Assembly: GCA_900772845.1 (NCBI GenBank)
Contig: CAAGSD010000117.1
Span: 1 to 21,130, forward strand
DNA length: 21,130 bases
Origin: Lachnospiraceae bacterium
GTDB lineage: Bacteria > Bacillota > Clostridia > Lachnospirales > Lachnospiraceae
Reading direction: 5' to 3'
Shown: positions 1 to 7,814 of the stretch, one piece after another
How the letters are laid out: every line of letters begins with the position of its first letter
How positions within the stretch are numbered: position 1 is the stretch's first letter
Translations under genes and position numbers: made by a program
The notes under the pieces: generated by a model
Told to the model about the DNA's origin: nothing
Seen by the model: only the letters and a program-made list of their open reading frames with translations
Database searches by the model: none

Positions 1-61
1 CATAGGCATTTGGCAGTTTGACTACTGGATCTGGAGTAATCTTTGACGTTTTAATTTCTTG
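1..61. other. Gene-free window edge
   Basis: No coding region or structure is seen in these 61 bases, which lie beyond the 52-bp repeat array downstream of comEC. Any gene this flank belongs to is outside the window. Confidence 0.5.
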
Positions 62-373
62 CTTTTCCTTCTTCTACGCCCCAGCTGCTCGAATTCTCCG
101 GGGCGTATTCTTACTTTTCCTTCTTCTACGCCCCGGCTGCTCGGCTTCTCCGGGGCTTATTCTTGCTTTTCCTTCTTCTACGCCCCGGCTGCTCGGCTTC
201 CCCGGGGCTTATTCTTTCTTTTCCTTCTTCTACGCCCCGGCTGCTCGACTTCTCCGGGGCTTATTCTTTCTTTTCCTTCTTCTACGCCCCGGCCGCTCGG
301 CTTCTCCGGGGCGTATTCTTTCTTTTCCTTCTTCTACGCCCCGGCTGCTCGGCTTCCCCGGGGCTTATTTCCC
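62..373. repeat. Six tandem 52-bp hairpin repeats after comEC
   Basis: Six head-to-tail units of 52 bp begin at 62, 114, 166, 218, 270 and 322. Each has a GC-rich dyad (GCCCCGG on the left, CCGGGGC on the right, 13-nt loop) followed on the plus strand by about 25 nt of almost pure pyrimidine. Units differ at only a few positions, which suggests recent amplification. The unit nearest comEC overlaps its stop codon (TAA at 367-365). No spacers separate the units, so this is not a CRISPR array. Read as comEC 3' RNA, the array is six stable hairpins separated by purine-rich linkers, which could act as a transcript end or stabiliser. Read on the plus strand, each hairpin is followed by a T-rich tract. 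Open frames crossing the array are repeat artefacts. The function is unknown. Confidence 0.9.
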
Positions 374-3300
374 ACTCAGATACCCACACAGTCGCTTTCC
401 ATGGCGGTCAGCGGTTATTGTCAGGGCTCCGTAGTCGGTGGTGCAGTACCAGGGAACCTTGGCTTCTTCGAGGCGTTGTAGGGTCTCTGCATGGGGATGT
501 CCGTAGGAATTGTTGCGGCCACAGGAGATGACTGCGGCGGTAGGATTGGCGGCAGTAAGGAAATCTGGACTGGTGGAATAGCAGGAACCATGGTGGGCCA
601 CCTTCAGGATATCTACCTTAAAGCCTCCTTGTTCTCGCTGTCTCTGCAATTCCGTTAATTCCTGTGACTCTAGCGGTTCCTGTGGTTCCTGCAATTCCCG
701 TGGTTCTTGCAATTCCTGTGGTTCCTGCGACTCTTGTGGCTTCTGCCATTCCCGTGGTTCCTGCGACTCTTGTGGCCTCTGCCATTCCCGTGGTTCCTGC
801 CATTCCCATGATTCCTGCGACTCTTGTGGCTTCTGCGACTCCCGTGGTTCCTGCGACTCTTGTGGCTTCTGCCATTCCTGTGGTTCCTGTAATTTCTGTA
901 ATGCCAGCAATTCCTGTGTCAGCTGACGTTCCCCTTCTCCTTCTACATCTCCTGTCAAGAGAATACTTAGCTTCCCGACACCATCACTAAAATTATTCCT
1001 TCCACTTTTTCCACCTACTTCCATATCCTTTGCTGTTATGTCCTGCCTCAGTGTCTTCGCATATATCTCTACATAAAAGCATTCTGAATAGGCATTAGCA
1101 TCCGAAAGCGTTGTATTCTCCTCAGGGTGCAGGCACAATAGCCGCAGCCTGCGATCCCTGATCTCATCACCGCATTTTATATAACGCACCGGTACTCCGG
1201 CAGTTTCCGCTGCCACAAGCAAATCCGCAAAAGCTTCCTCTCTGTCTGCTTCCTGAATTGCCGGCAGAAACAGCTGTTCCACGGTAATCCCCCATTCTCT
1301 GCCATTTTCCAGCAATTCCAATACTCCATTCATGTGATCTTCATCAGGATGCGATACAAACGCACCACGAAGCGACCTGATTCCCTGGCTCTTAAGATAG
1401 GGCTTCAGCACGTATTCTCCGATCTTCTTCCGGCTGGTGCTGCCGCAGTCGAAAAGATATGCCCCCTGCGCTGTCTCCACCACGATGCCGTCTCCCTGCC
1501 CCACATCCAGAAATGTCACATGGTTTCCCCTGTCAAAATTTCCTGTCAATACGCCAACTGACAATACCAAAATCATTACAGCTGCAATCCGGTGCAAAAA
1601 ACTATGCAACATCACTCTCCGCCATACACACCTTAATTTTGTCACAACATGCCGCCATCTCGTGGGGCTTATTCCGGGGCATTTTTCGGAATAAGCCGCC
1701 TTTTCTCTGTTCCTATCCCCGGCACTATTATTCCCTCCAGGCATTTTCCGACACCGTCGGTCTCTTTCATGGGGCTGTCCGGTTCCACGGTCAATTCCCG
1801 CTTCATGATCTCCGCACTGCTTCCATTCGTCCATATATTTTCTACCGAAGACGAGCAAAAATATCCCAATATAATAAATGACGATCTGCCACACCGCCGG
1901 CCGGCCCACACAGCATATCGCTCCCGGCAGTTCCCCAAACCGTTCACAGATCCACTCATACCACCACAAGATCAGACAATCCACCGTTCCGACAATACCA
2001 AGACCCGGAATCAGCGACAGGATTCCTCCCACCATCACCACGCTCATCAAAGGCAATACCAGAAGGTTCAATACCACAGAATAGACCGGAATCTCATAAA
2101 AGAACCACAGCTGTATCGGCAATGTGAATAAAATGACTCCTGCGCTGGCGACAAAACCGCTTTTAACAGTCGATACCACATGACAGATTCCTTCATACAA
2201 CCCCTTCCGCCAGCCCTCCCGGTATTTATTTCTTTCGTAAGCAGAATCTCCCAGAATGCCTGCCACGGTCAGAAGCCATGCCGGTACTCTAAAACCGTTC
2301 CCCTCGTTTCCCAGTCTCCTCTGTTCCGTGTCAAAGTCAGATCTCTCACCAAATCCACTCTTCCCGTCAGTCCTCTTTTTCTCTGCAAAGCCTAATGCCT
2401 CACCAAGCCCGCACTTCCCGTCAGCCCTCTTTTTCTCTCCAAAGCCTGCCACCACGCCACTGGCCGTTTCCACACCGACATCATTTTCCCTGTCATTCCC
2501 GGCAAACACCGGTGTCAACATACAGATTCCCAGTACCGCCCCAAAAGACATTAAAAAGCTGACATCTCCAAGACTCTCCGGCTCCTGCAGGACTAACAGC
2601 AATGCCAACAGCCCTACTCCGGTCAACATGTCATATGTCCTGCCCACAAACACACCAAGCATCCGCAGCACATACATACCAATGGCACGACTGGCCGATA
2701 CACTGATGCCTACCATCATTCCATACATCACTAATGCGGCTGCACCTCCCATTGCTGCCACTTTGACGGGGGCTCCCAGTCTCCTGAGCAGTCGGTACAA
2801 CCCCATTCCCAGCAAAGTAATATGTAACCCTGAAATGCTTAAAATATGGGCAATTCCATTCTTCTGATAAAGTGCTTTCACGTCCGCATCCAGCGCATCC
2901 TTCTCCCCCAGCAATAATGTCTGCATGATGGAAGCTTCTTTGTCCGGGAAAACCTTTGCCAGCCTGTCATGTAATCCCAGACGAAAAACATACAGCTTTT
3001 CCCGCAGAAAATGATAGTCCTCCCCTGTTGCCACAATCTGTGCTTTCCGCACTCTGCCGCCGATTCCTTTTCCTGCATAATATGCCTGCACATCAAATTC
3101 GCCGGGATTGGATGCGGTAGAAAAATATGCAAAAGTACCCTCCAGAATAACCTTCTGACCTATTTTCAGCCCATTACCCTCCGCTGCGTTCTTCTCTACA
3201 TTTGTCAGTTCACATTGTAATTTTCCAGAATAGGAATATTGTTGATCGTTTTGAATAATAGAAATTGATTTCAGAATTATTGTTTCAGAAGTTCTTGTGT

Positions 3301-3439
3301 CTATCCGTCCCGTGATTCTCACCGGACTTCCGTCAAGCGGCAGTCCACCTTTGTCCCCGGTGTCTGCCCCTGTCAGTATGTTTCCTATGGCAAGCGCTAT
3401 CACGAGACACAGACACGCCGTAAAAAGCGGTCGTCTCAT
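365..3439 (-). CDS. comEC: ComEC/Rec2 competence DNA channel protein
   Basis: Membrane channel that passes single-stranded DNA into the cytoplasm during natural transformation. The predicted protein is 1024 residues, longer than the usual 700-800. Domains in order: two N-terminal hydrophobic segments; DUF4131 OB-like domain (about 37-135); competence membrane domain with HILSISGLHI at 198-207; C-terminal metallo-beta-lactamase-like domain with FLDVGQGDG (643-651), SHPDEDH (696-702), LLTGD (827-831) and AHHGS (948-952). The extra length comes from an 18-residue duplication (333-368) and twelve Q/E/P hexapeptides (848-919). The start at 3439 has a close GGAAGGGAG site. An upstream in-frame ATG at 3523 has no ribosome site and would lie 12 nt after the previous gene's stop. 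It is last in the comEA-to-comEC gene run. Function is sure from motifs; whether the cell is transformable is not shown. Confidence 0.95.
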   Translation of the reverse strand: MRRPLFTACLCLVIALAIGNILTGADTGDKGGLPLDGSPVRITGRIDTRTSETIILKSISIIQNDQQYSYSGKLQCELTNVEKNAAEGNGLKIGQKVILEGTFAYFSTASNPGEFDVQAYYAGKGIGGRVRKAQIVATGEDYHFLREKLYVFRLGLHDRLAKVFPDKEASIMQTLLLGEKDALDADVKALYQKNGIAHILSISGLHITLLGMGLYRLLRRLGAPVKVAAMGGAAALVMYGMMVGISVSASRAIGMYVLRMLGVFVGRTYDMLTGVGLLALLLVLQEPESLGDVSFLMSFGAVLGICMLTPVFAGNDRENDVGVETASGVVAGFGEKKRADGKCGLGEALGFAEKKRTDGKSGFGERSDFDTEQRRLGNEGNGFRVPAWLLTVAGILGDSAYERNKYREGWRKGLYEGICHVVSTVKSGFVASAGVILFTLPIQLWFFYEIPVYSVVLNLLVLPLMSVVMVGGILSLIPGLGIVGTVDCLILWWYEWICERFGELPGAICCVGRPAVWQIVIYYIGIFLLVFGRKYMDEWKQCGDHEAGIDRGTGQPHERDRRCRKMPGGNNSAGDRNREKAAYSEKCPGISPTRWRHVVTKLRCVWRRVMLHSFLHRIAAVMILVLSVGVLTGNFDRGNHVTFLDVGQGDGIVVETAQGAYLFDCGSTSRKKIGEYVLKPYLKSQGIRSLRGAFVSHPDEDHMNGVLELLENGREWGITVEQLFLPAIQEADREEAFADLLVAAETAGVPVRYIKCGDEIRDRRLRLLCLHPEENTTLSDANAYSECFYVEIYAKTLRQDITAKDMEVGGKSGRNNFSDGVGKLSILLTGDVEGEGERQLTQELLALQKLQEPQEWQKPQESQEPRESQKPQESQESWEWQEPREWQRPQESQEPREWQKPQESQEPQELQEPRELQEPQEPLESQELTELQRQREQGGFKVDILKVAHHGSCYSTSPDFLTAANPTAAVISCGRNNSYGHPHAETLQRLEEAKVPWYCTTDYGALTITADRHGKRLCGYLSGK
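683..898 (-). repeat. Twelve 18-bp in-frame repeats within comEC
   Basis: 216 bp equal twelve 18-bp units coding for hexapeptides of pattern [Q/R/W]-E-[W/S/L]-Q-[E/K/R]-P, with a first unit QKLQEP and a partial unit after the last. The array sits between the LLTGD strand and the HHGS motif of the metallo-beta-lactamase domain. The insert length is a multiple of three, so the conserved C-terminus stays in frame. It is probably an unstructured, charged surface loop of variable length. Confidence 0.9.
1666..1697. repeat. 11-bp perfect inverted repeat inside comEC
   Basis: GGCTTATTCCG (1666-1676) and CGGAATAAGCC (1687-1697) form a perfect 11-bp stem with a 10-nt loop. It lies in the coding region for the cytoplasmic linker before the last hydrophobic segment and the metallo-beta-lactamase domain. 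The CTTATTC core recurs in the 52-bp repeats at 62-373 and in the argB-argD hairpin at 11104-11137. Confidence 0.7.
2346..2453 (-). repeat. Tandem 54-bp duplication within comEC
   Basis: Two adjacent 54-bp units (2346-2399 and 2400-2453) encode two similar 18-residue segments, each with an EKKR-x-DGK core. They lie in a hydrophilic loop between membrane segments of ComEC (residues about 333-368). The duplication keeps frame. Confidence 0.8.
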
Positions 3440-3534
3440 TAAGCTCCCTTCCGCAGGCATCTCCCACCTGCCCACAGGCAGGACGGTTCCGGCAATCAGA
3501 CACAAAACAGTCCTGTCCCGCATAAATTCATAAT

Positions 3535-4458
3535 TTACTGTTCCAAAGTCGTTACATAATCCAGATTCCGCTCAAAGGTGGAATTGCTGAAGGTAGACGG
3601 TACTTCTCCGTTGACCAGAATCTGTACCTTATTGATATTATCCAGTTCCACCAGGGAATTCACAATAGAATAGACTGCCACTTCCGTGGATACATTGTTC
3701 ACCACCGTCAGGAAATTCGAATCCAGATTCACATAGCAGATGCCGTCCTTGGTCAGAATATTAATGATCTTGGTCTCCGGATTGATCACCGGGTACAGTC
3801 CCTCAATCTGCCCGCTGGGTCCTGCGATCAGTTCCTCCACAACGAATCGCTCCAACGGTGTATTGGTGGAATAATGCTTTTCTCTGTAGGCAGCGATCAG
3901 TTTATCCCCGTCCGCATTGGCAAAATACAGCTTTACCTTTACCAGTTCATAGGTATTGATCTCGTTACCGTCATTATTGATGAACTGATCGGCATTCATC
4001 CATCCCACCAGTTCCCCCGCATTGTCATATAACTGACTACCTTCTACGGTGATCGTCACATATTTTACACCGGGCAGCTGCGTCAGCGTTCTCACAATAG
4101 CAGCCCGCACCAACACCTCCGTGGTAGCAGAAAGATCGGAATATGCCTTGTCCACATTGATCGCAAGCTTTCCATCTTCCACGTCATAATCCAGGATCTG
4201 AAATCCCATGTCAAACGGCGCCTTATATTCCAGCTTTTCCGGGGTAGTGGAGAGAAACGTCATTATTTCCTCCAACTGTCCCTCCGGTGTCTTGGTGTTC
4301 AGATACTGATCATGTACCTCGACTTTTGTCTCTGCGGTATTTACATAATACACCGATATTTTTTTACCGGTCTCCGGCTCTTGCGTGCCGCAGCCACTCA
4401 GAACCGCCAGCAATATCAGAAGCATGCCGGTCAAAATATATTTTTTAACTCTCTTCAT
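3535..4458 (-). CDS. GerMN-domain lipoprotein
   Basis: Secreted lipoprotein of 307 residues. It has a positively charged start, a hydrophobic stretch and a lipobox (VLSGC, Cys23), then two tandem GerMN-type domains (about 35-165 and 175-290). Each ends in a similar module (LPGVKYVTITVEG and LDNINKVQILVNG). GerMN domains occur in Bacillus GerM, a sporulation and germination protein, and in lipoproteins encoded beside sensor kinases. The ATG at 4458 is preferred over an upstream TTG at 4500 that overlaps the kinase stop and would place extra residues before the signal peptide. It starts 31 bp after the kinase stop, so co-transcription is likely. A role in sensing or envelope assembly with the kinase is an inference. 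Confidence 0.85.
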   Translation of the reverse strand: MKRVKKYILTGMLLILLAVLSGCGTQEPETGKKISVYYVNTAETKVEVHDQYLNTKTPEGQLEEIMTFLSTTPEKLEYKAPFDMGFQILDYDVEDGKLAINVDKAYSDLSATTEVLVRAAIVRTLTQLPGVKYVTITVEGSQLYDNAGELVGWMNADQFINNDGNEINTYELVKVKLYFANADGDKLIAAYREKHYSTNTPLERFVVEELIAGPSGQIEGLYPVINPETKIINILTKDGICYVNLDSNFLTVVNNVSTEVAVYSIVNSLVELDNINKVQILVNGEVPSTFSNSTFERNLDYVTTLEQ

Positions 4459-4489
4459 AACTACACAATCTTTCTTACAACAGGTCCGG

Positions 4490-6013
4490 CTAAGATGCAA
4501 TATACGTCAGCGGGATCTTCACCAGGAAACAGGATCCCTGCCCCTCGGTACTGGTCACCGTCAGAGAACCTTTGTGCATCAGCACGGCACTTTTCGTAAT
4601 CGCCAGTCCCAGTCCCGTTCCGCCGATCTCTCTGGAGTGAGACTTGTCCACACGGTAGAATCTCTCACAGATATGTGCCAGTGCTTCCTCGGGAATACCG
4701 ATTCCGGAGTCACTGACTTCGAAGGTAAAATACTGATGATCTGCATCCAGCACCACCTTCACCCAGCCATGATCCTTATTATATTTGATGGCATTTTCCA
4801 CCAGATTGGTCATGATCAGCGTCATCTTGACCTCATCCACCTCCGCTGCCACGGGACGTACACTTTCAAATACAACTTCCACATCTTTTTTACGGGCAAT
4901 GGGGCGGAGTCTCTTTAAGATCAGTTCTGTCAGATCATTGATGTTCAATGACACGATGTTCAGATCCTGTACCTTTTTATCCATCTTCACCAGCGCCAGC
5001 AGATCGGTAATGATCTGATTCTCTCTATCGATCTCGGACGCAATATCCTCCATGAACTCACGATAAAGCTCCGCCGGTGCATCCTCCTGTGCCAGCAGGG
5101 AATCCGCCAGTACCTTGATGGATGTCATGGGTGTCTTTAATTCGTGGGACACATTTGCTACAAATTCCTGCCTGGAATCATCCAGCGCCTTCATTCGCTT
5201 CAATAGCTGGTTGAACGCATCTACGATATGTACAGTCTCCACGTAATCCGGCACAGAAATGGTCTCGTCACTGAAACCTTCCCTCACTGCATTAATGGCC
5301 TGGGTAACTCTGTTAAAAGGCATGGTCAGTACCTTTGACAGTACAATTGCCAGTGCGAGGATTGCCACGATCATGATCACTTCCAGGATATATGCTTTCC
5401 GGTTCAATACTTCCTTTGCATTTACAATACTGTCATTGGAAATACTGGTCAACATAACCCCCCGGATGGCATCGGGGGTTTTTTTCCCGTTTTCATCTGT
5501 AGTGTTAGCCGTTGTATCCATGATGGGGGTCGTCATCTCTATGTAGCCATGCTCAGGATCGTAATGGGAAATGTTTTCTCCCTGAAAGCACTTGATCACT
5601 TCTTCGGAAATAATGGTCTTGCCTTCGCTGATACCGTAAGTGTCCTTCTCCACTTTGAAGTTCTTGTTGATGATCATAACACGGCCTTCATACAGGTTGG
5701 ACAGCATTTCCAGTTCCGCATTGATCACTTCTCTGGAATTGCCTGTATCTTCTCTGACACCATGGCTGCTCAGATAATTGTTGCTGACCAGGTGATTGGC
5801 CAGGATCATCAGCTGGTTCTGCACCACCGTGATCCGCTGTTCTACCGCAAGATCTTCATAATTACTTACAATACCATGCCGCATGGCAATACAGGGCACC
5901 AGTCCGATCACCAGTGTCAGCAGGAAAATCCTCGCCCGCAGACTTCGGAGTGCGATCATGCTCTCCAGTTTTTCCCATATAGTTGCAAAACGTTCTTTAT
6001 TCCATTTTTTCAC
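4490..6013 (-). CDS. HAMP-domain sensor histidine kinase (PhoR/WalK type)
   Basis: Membrane histidine kinase of 507 residues that should phosphorylate the OmpR-type regulator encoded upstream. Order: TM1 (about 27-45), extracytoplasmic sensor region of about 160 residues, TM2 (about 207-229), HAMP, HisKA with the phospho-accepting His290 in FVANVSHELKTP, then HATPase with the N box (NLVENAIKYN, 403-412), DSGIGI (435-440) and GTGLGL (465-470). All catalytic motifs are intact. It uses a GTG start with GAGG 10 nt upstream; that GAGG lies at the end of a 56-bp direct repeat shared with the response regulator's 3' end. The signal sensed cannot be told from sequence. Confidence 0.93.
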   Translation of the reverse strand: MKKWNKERFATIWEKLESMIALRSLRARIFLLTLVIGLVPCIAMRHGIVSNYEDLAVEQRITVVQNQLMILANHLVSNNYLSSHGVREDTGNSREVINAELEMLSNLYEGRVMIINKNFKVEKDTYGISEGKTIISEEVIKCFQGENISHYDPEHGYIEMTTPIMDTTANTTDENGKKTPDAIRGVMLTSISNDSIVNAKEVLNRKAYILEVIMIVAILALAIVLSKVLTMPFNRVTQAINAVREGFSDETISVPDYVETVHIVDAFNQLLKRMKALDDSRQEFVANVSHELKTPMTSIKVLADSLLAQEDAPAELYREFMEDIASEIDRENQIITDLLALVKMDKKVQDLNIVSLNINDLTELILKRLRPIARKKDVEVVFESVRPVAAEVDEVKMTLIMTNLVENAIKYNKDHGWVKVVLDADHQYFTFEVSDSGIGIPEEALAHICERFYRVDKSHSREIGGTGLGLAITKSAVLMHKGSLTVTSTEGQGSCFLVKIPLTYIAS

Positions 6014-6024
6014 AATATAAAAAC

Positions 6025-6080
6025 CTCATGTTCGTTCACTCAGCTCATGGACAGAATGCTTTGCCTGCTAGCAGTCACGC
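6025..6080. repeat. 56-bp direct repeat, copy next to the kinase start
   Basis: This is an exact copy of 6177-6232; the left edges of the two copies are 152 bp apart. On the minus strand it ends in ATGAG, and the following G makes the GAGG that serves as the kinase ribosome binding site. Between the copies lies a hairpin at about 6107-6140 (CGATTTC/GAAATCG outer, GTGC/GCAC inner). Confidence 0.9.
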
Positions 6081-6176
6081 TCTTCCCGTCTCCATGACAT
6101 GATATACGATTTCTCCGTGCTGACGCACTCTCGAAATCGAAACGACCATTCGCATTCCGGACTACCGTCCTTCTTG

Positions 6177-6232
6177 CTCATGTTCGTTCACTCAGCTCAT
6201 GGACAGAATGCTTTGCCTGCTAGCAGTCACGC
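6177..6232. repeat. 56-bp direct repeat, copy at the response regulator 3' end
   Basis: Exact second copy of 6025-6080. Unlike the first copy it is completed by an opposing arm, giving the inverted repeat at 6191-6250. The response regulator stop codon (6229-6227) falls within it. Confidence 0.9.
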
Positions 6233-6250
6233 ATTCTGTCCATGGCTGAG
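6191..6250. repeat. About 20-bp stem hairpin spanning the regulator stop codon
   Basis: The left arm at 6191-6211 (begins CTCAGC, ends AGAATGC) pairs with 6231-6250 (begins GCATTCT, ends GCTGAG), broken only by a one-base bulge, with a 19-nt loop. The right arm encodes the last residues of the response regulator (LSHGQNA). A long stable hairpin here could terminate or punctuate the transcript between regulator and kinase, but there is no clear U-tract. Confidence 0.85.
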
Positions 6251-6943
6251 TTTATCATTAAAGTAGTAGCCGACACCCCATTTGGTATGGACGTATCTGG
6301 GCTCACTGGGATTGGACTCGATCTTCTCCCGCAGTCTCCGGATATGTACATCCACCGTACGCACATCACCCGGATAATCTGTGCCCCATACCAGTTTCAG
6401 CAGACTTTCTCTACTGTACACCTTGTCAGGATTTAACATCAGAAGTTCCAACACTTCGAACTCTTTGGCCGTCAGCCCGATCTCTTTGTTCTGGATATAA
6501 GCTCTTCTGCCATCACGATCCAGTTTCATATCGCCGCTTTCCAGAATACCGGTGTTTTCCTGGCTTCCCTTTTTGGGCTCCATCCGGCGGAAGATCGCCT
6601 TAATCCTGGCTTTGACTTCCAGAATATTAAAAGGTTTCGTTATGTAATCATCCGCACCATATTCCAGTCCCAGGATTTTGTCCATATCATCCCCTTTGGC
6701 AGTCAGCATGATCACCGGTACATTAGAAAATTCGCGGATCTGCTGGCAGACTTCAAAGCCGGTCAGTTTCGGCAGCATGACATCCAGCAACACGATATCA
6801 TATTCCTTGTTATGCATCATCTGTAAGGCTTCCTCACCATCGTAGGCGCAATCCACTTCCATATTGTCCTGCTCCAGACTGAAACGAATTCCCTTTACGA
6901 TCAGCTTCTCATCATCCACTACCAGCACTTTCCTGCCTGCCAT
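6227..6943 (-). CDS. OmpR/PhoB-family response regulator
   Basis: DNA-binding response regulator of 238 residues. The receiver domain (1-120) has acidic residues D10/D11, the phospho-acceptor D54 in LLDVMLP, T81 and K103 in ITKPF. The C-terminal winged helix (about 130-228) carries the family pattern LTAKEFEVLELL and VDVHIRRLREKIE. The last residues (LSHGQNA) are encoded by an arm of a long inverted repeat, so the tail after GVGYYF is probably not conserved. GAGAGG lies about 10 nt upstream of the ATG. The cognate kinase is the next gene, separated by 213 bp of repeats rather than the usual overlap. Its targets are unknown; the flanking competence genes and the GerMN gene are candidates by position only. 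Confidence 0.95.
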   Translation of the reverse strand: MAGRKVLVVDDEKLIVKGIRFSLEQDNMEVDCAYDGEEALQMMHNKEYDIVLLDVMLPKLTGFEVCQQIREFSNVPVIMLTAKGDDMDKILGLEYGADDYITKPFNILEVKARIKAIFRRMEPKKGSQENTGILESGDMKLDRDGRRAYIQNKEIGLTAKEFEVLELLMLNPDKVYSRESLLKLVWGTDYPGDVRTVDVHIRRLREKIESNPSEPRYVHTKWGVGYYFNDKLSHGQNA

Positions 6944-6997
6944 CTTCCTTAACCTCTCTATCCCTTACTTTTCCGTTCCCGTTTCCGGCATATGCCC

Positions 6998-7648
6998 TCA
7001 GGAAACGGTAATTCTGTCACACAATCTGTCATACGCATTCTGCTTGATCCCGGATACCTGCATAATATCCTCCTTATTCCGGAAGGCACCGTTTTTCTCC
7101 CGGTAGCGCACGATATCCGCCGCTTTGGACGCACCGATCCCCGGCAGGGTACACAGTTCCTCCACGGAAGCCGTATTGATATTCACCAGTCCCTCTTCCT
7201 TTGCCTTCTTCACAGTCTCCAGGCTCTCTGCCTCCACCGCCGTTGGGAAATACAGCTTCTGTCCATCCTGTACCGGCTCCGCCAGATTCACATAAAAGGC
7301 GTCCGCCTCCGGTGTCATTCCGCCTGCCAGTTCCAGCGCCTTTTCCGCCCGGCTGCCCTCCGGCACTTCCACCACACCGGGGTTCTGTACCGCACCGCAG
7401 ACATAAACATACACTGTGCGTGGTTCGACTTCTGCACTCTTCGTTTCCGCCAATGTCACGTCTGCATGTGAAATCTCTGCAGCCTGTTCCGCTGCTTCCA
7501 ACACCGTAAGTTCTTCAGATTCTTCGGAAGAAATCAGTACCAGTGCCTCATCTTTTCCACCACAGCCTGTCAAAAGCATCACAAGACAAATACCTTGCAA
7601 AAGCAATTTTGCGTATCTCATTTTAAAAAAACATCGTAAAAACATCAT
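6998..7648 (-). CDS. comEA: ComEA-like DNA receptor (SLBB plus helix-hairpin-helix)
   Basis: Surface DNA-binding protein of 216 residues for natural transformation. It carries a lipobox (VMLLTGC, Cys29), a low-complexity Glu/Ala spacer (about 40-75), an SLBB-type domain beginning VYVYVCGAV (about 79-136), and a C-terminal tandem helix-hairpin-helix region (about 154-214) with VNINTASVEEL, LPGIG and VSGIK. Classical ComEA is membrane-anchored by a transmembrane helix; here the anchor looks like a lipid. A GGAAAGGGG site precedes a double ATG (7648 and 7645); either may start. A TTGTAA-17-TACAAT promoter lies just upstream. It heads a same-strand run ending in comEC with a two-component system between them, which fits joint expression. 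Confidence 0.9.
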   Translation of the reverse strand: MMFLRCFFKMRYAKLLLQGICLVMLLTGCGGKDEALVLISSEESEELTVLEAAEQAAEISHADVTLAETKSAEVEPRTVYVYVCGAVQNPGVVEVPEGSRAEKALELAGGMTPEADAFYVNLAEPVQDGQKLYFPTAVEAESLETVKKAKEEGLVNINTASVEELCTLPGIGASKAADIVRYREKNGAFRNKEDIMQVSGIKQNAYDRLCDRITVS

Positions 7649-7709
7649 AGTCCCCTTTCCATACCATTAATTATGTTTCGGGGATTGCCTCTCTATGCTG
7701 TTAACTTTC

Positions 7710-7738
7710 ATTGTACTGGAATCAAGCGGATTTTACAA
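7710..7738 (-). promoter_or_regulatory. Predicted sigma-A promoter of the comEA-comEC cluster
   Basis: On the minus strand TTGTAA (7738-7733), a 17-bp spacer and TACAAT (7715-7710) give a near-consensus promoter. A start near 7703 would leave a leader of about 55 nt before comEA. Confidence 0.6.
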
Positions 7739-7757
7739 GCCGTTTTCGTATTTGCAA

Positions 7758-7814
7758 TAACTATTCAGAACACTCTTCACCAAATCGCCTCTACGAGGCT
7801 TTCCTGCATAGTTA
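7758..7814. repeat. Short hairpin element related to the argC-upstream element
   Basis: The ends TAACTATTCAG (7758-7768) and CTGCATAGTTA (7804-7814) are inverted repeats matching at 10 of 11 positions, and enclose a GCCTC-TAC-GAGGC hairpin. Bases 7759-7800 align without gaps to 15042-15083, identical at 33 of 42. The inner stem changes in a paired fashion between copies (GCCTC/GAGGC here, GCTGC/GCAGC there). The stop codon of the downstream-reading transporter gene (7814-7812) lies in the right arm. Confidence 0.75.

Noticed and set aside
62..373. CRISPR array
   Set aside because: The units are contiguous with no variable spacers, and no cas genes are present.
18..531. Overlapping open frames of about 120-140 codons on the plus strand with repeated FFYAPAARL-type peptides
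   Set aside because: They are translations of the 52-bp tandem repeats in several frames; 52 is not a multiple of three, so the repeat stays open in all frames. No ribosome site or family similarity is seen.
618..990. Proteins of AGTTGMAEATRV or VPAIPVV repeats on either strand
   Set aside because: They are out-of-frame shadows of the 18-bp comEC repeat array.
2256..2867. 203-codon plus-strand open frame opposite comEC
   Set aside because: It lies fully antisense to the conserved ComEC membrane domain and has no recognisable motif.
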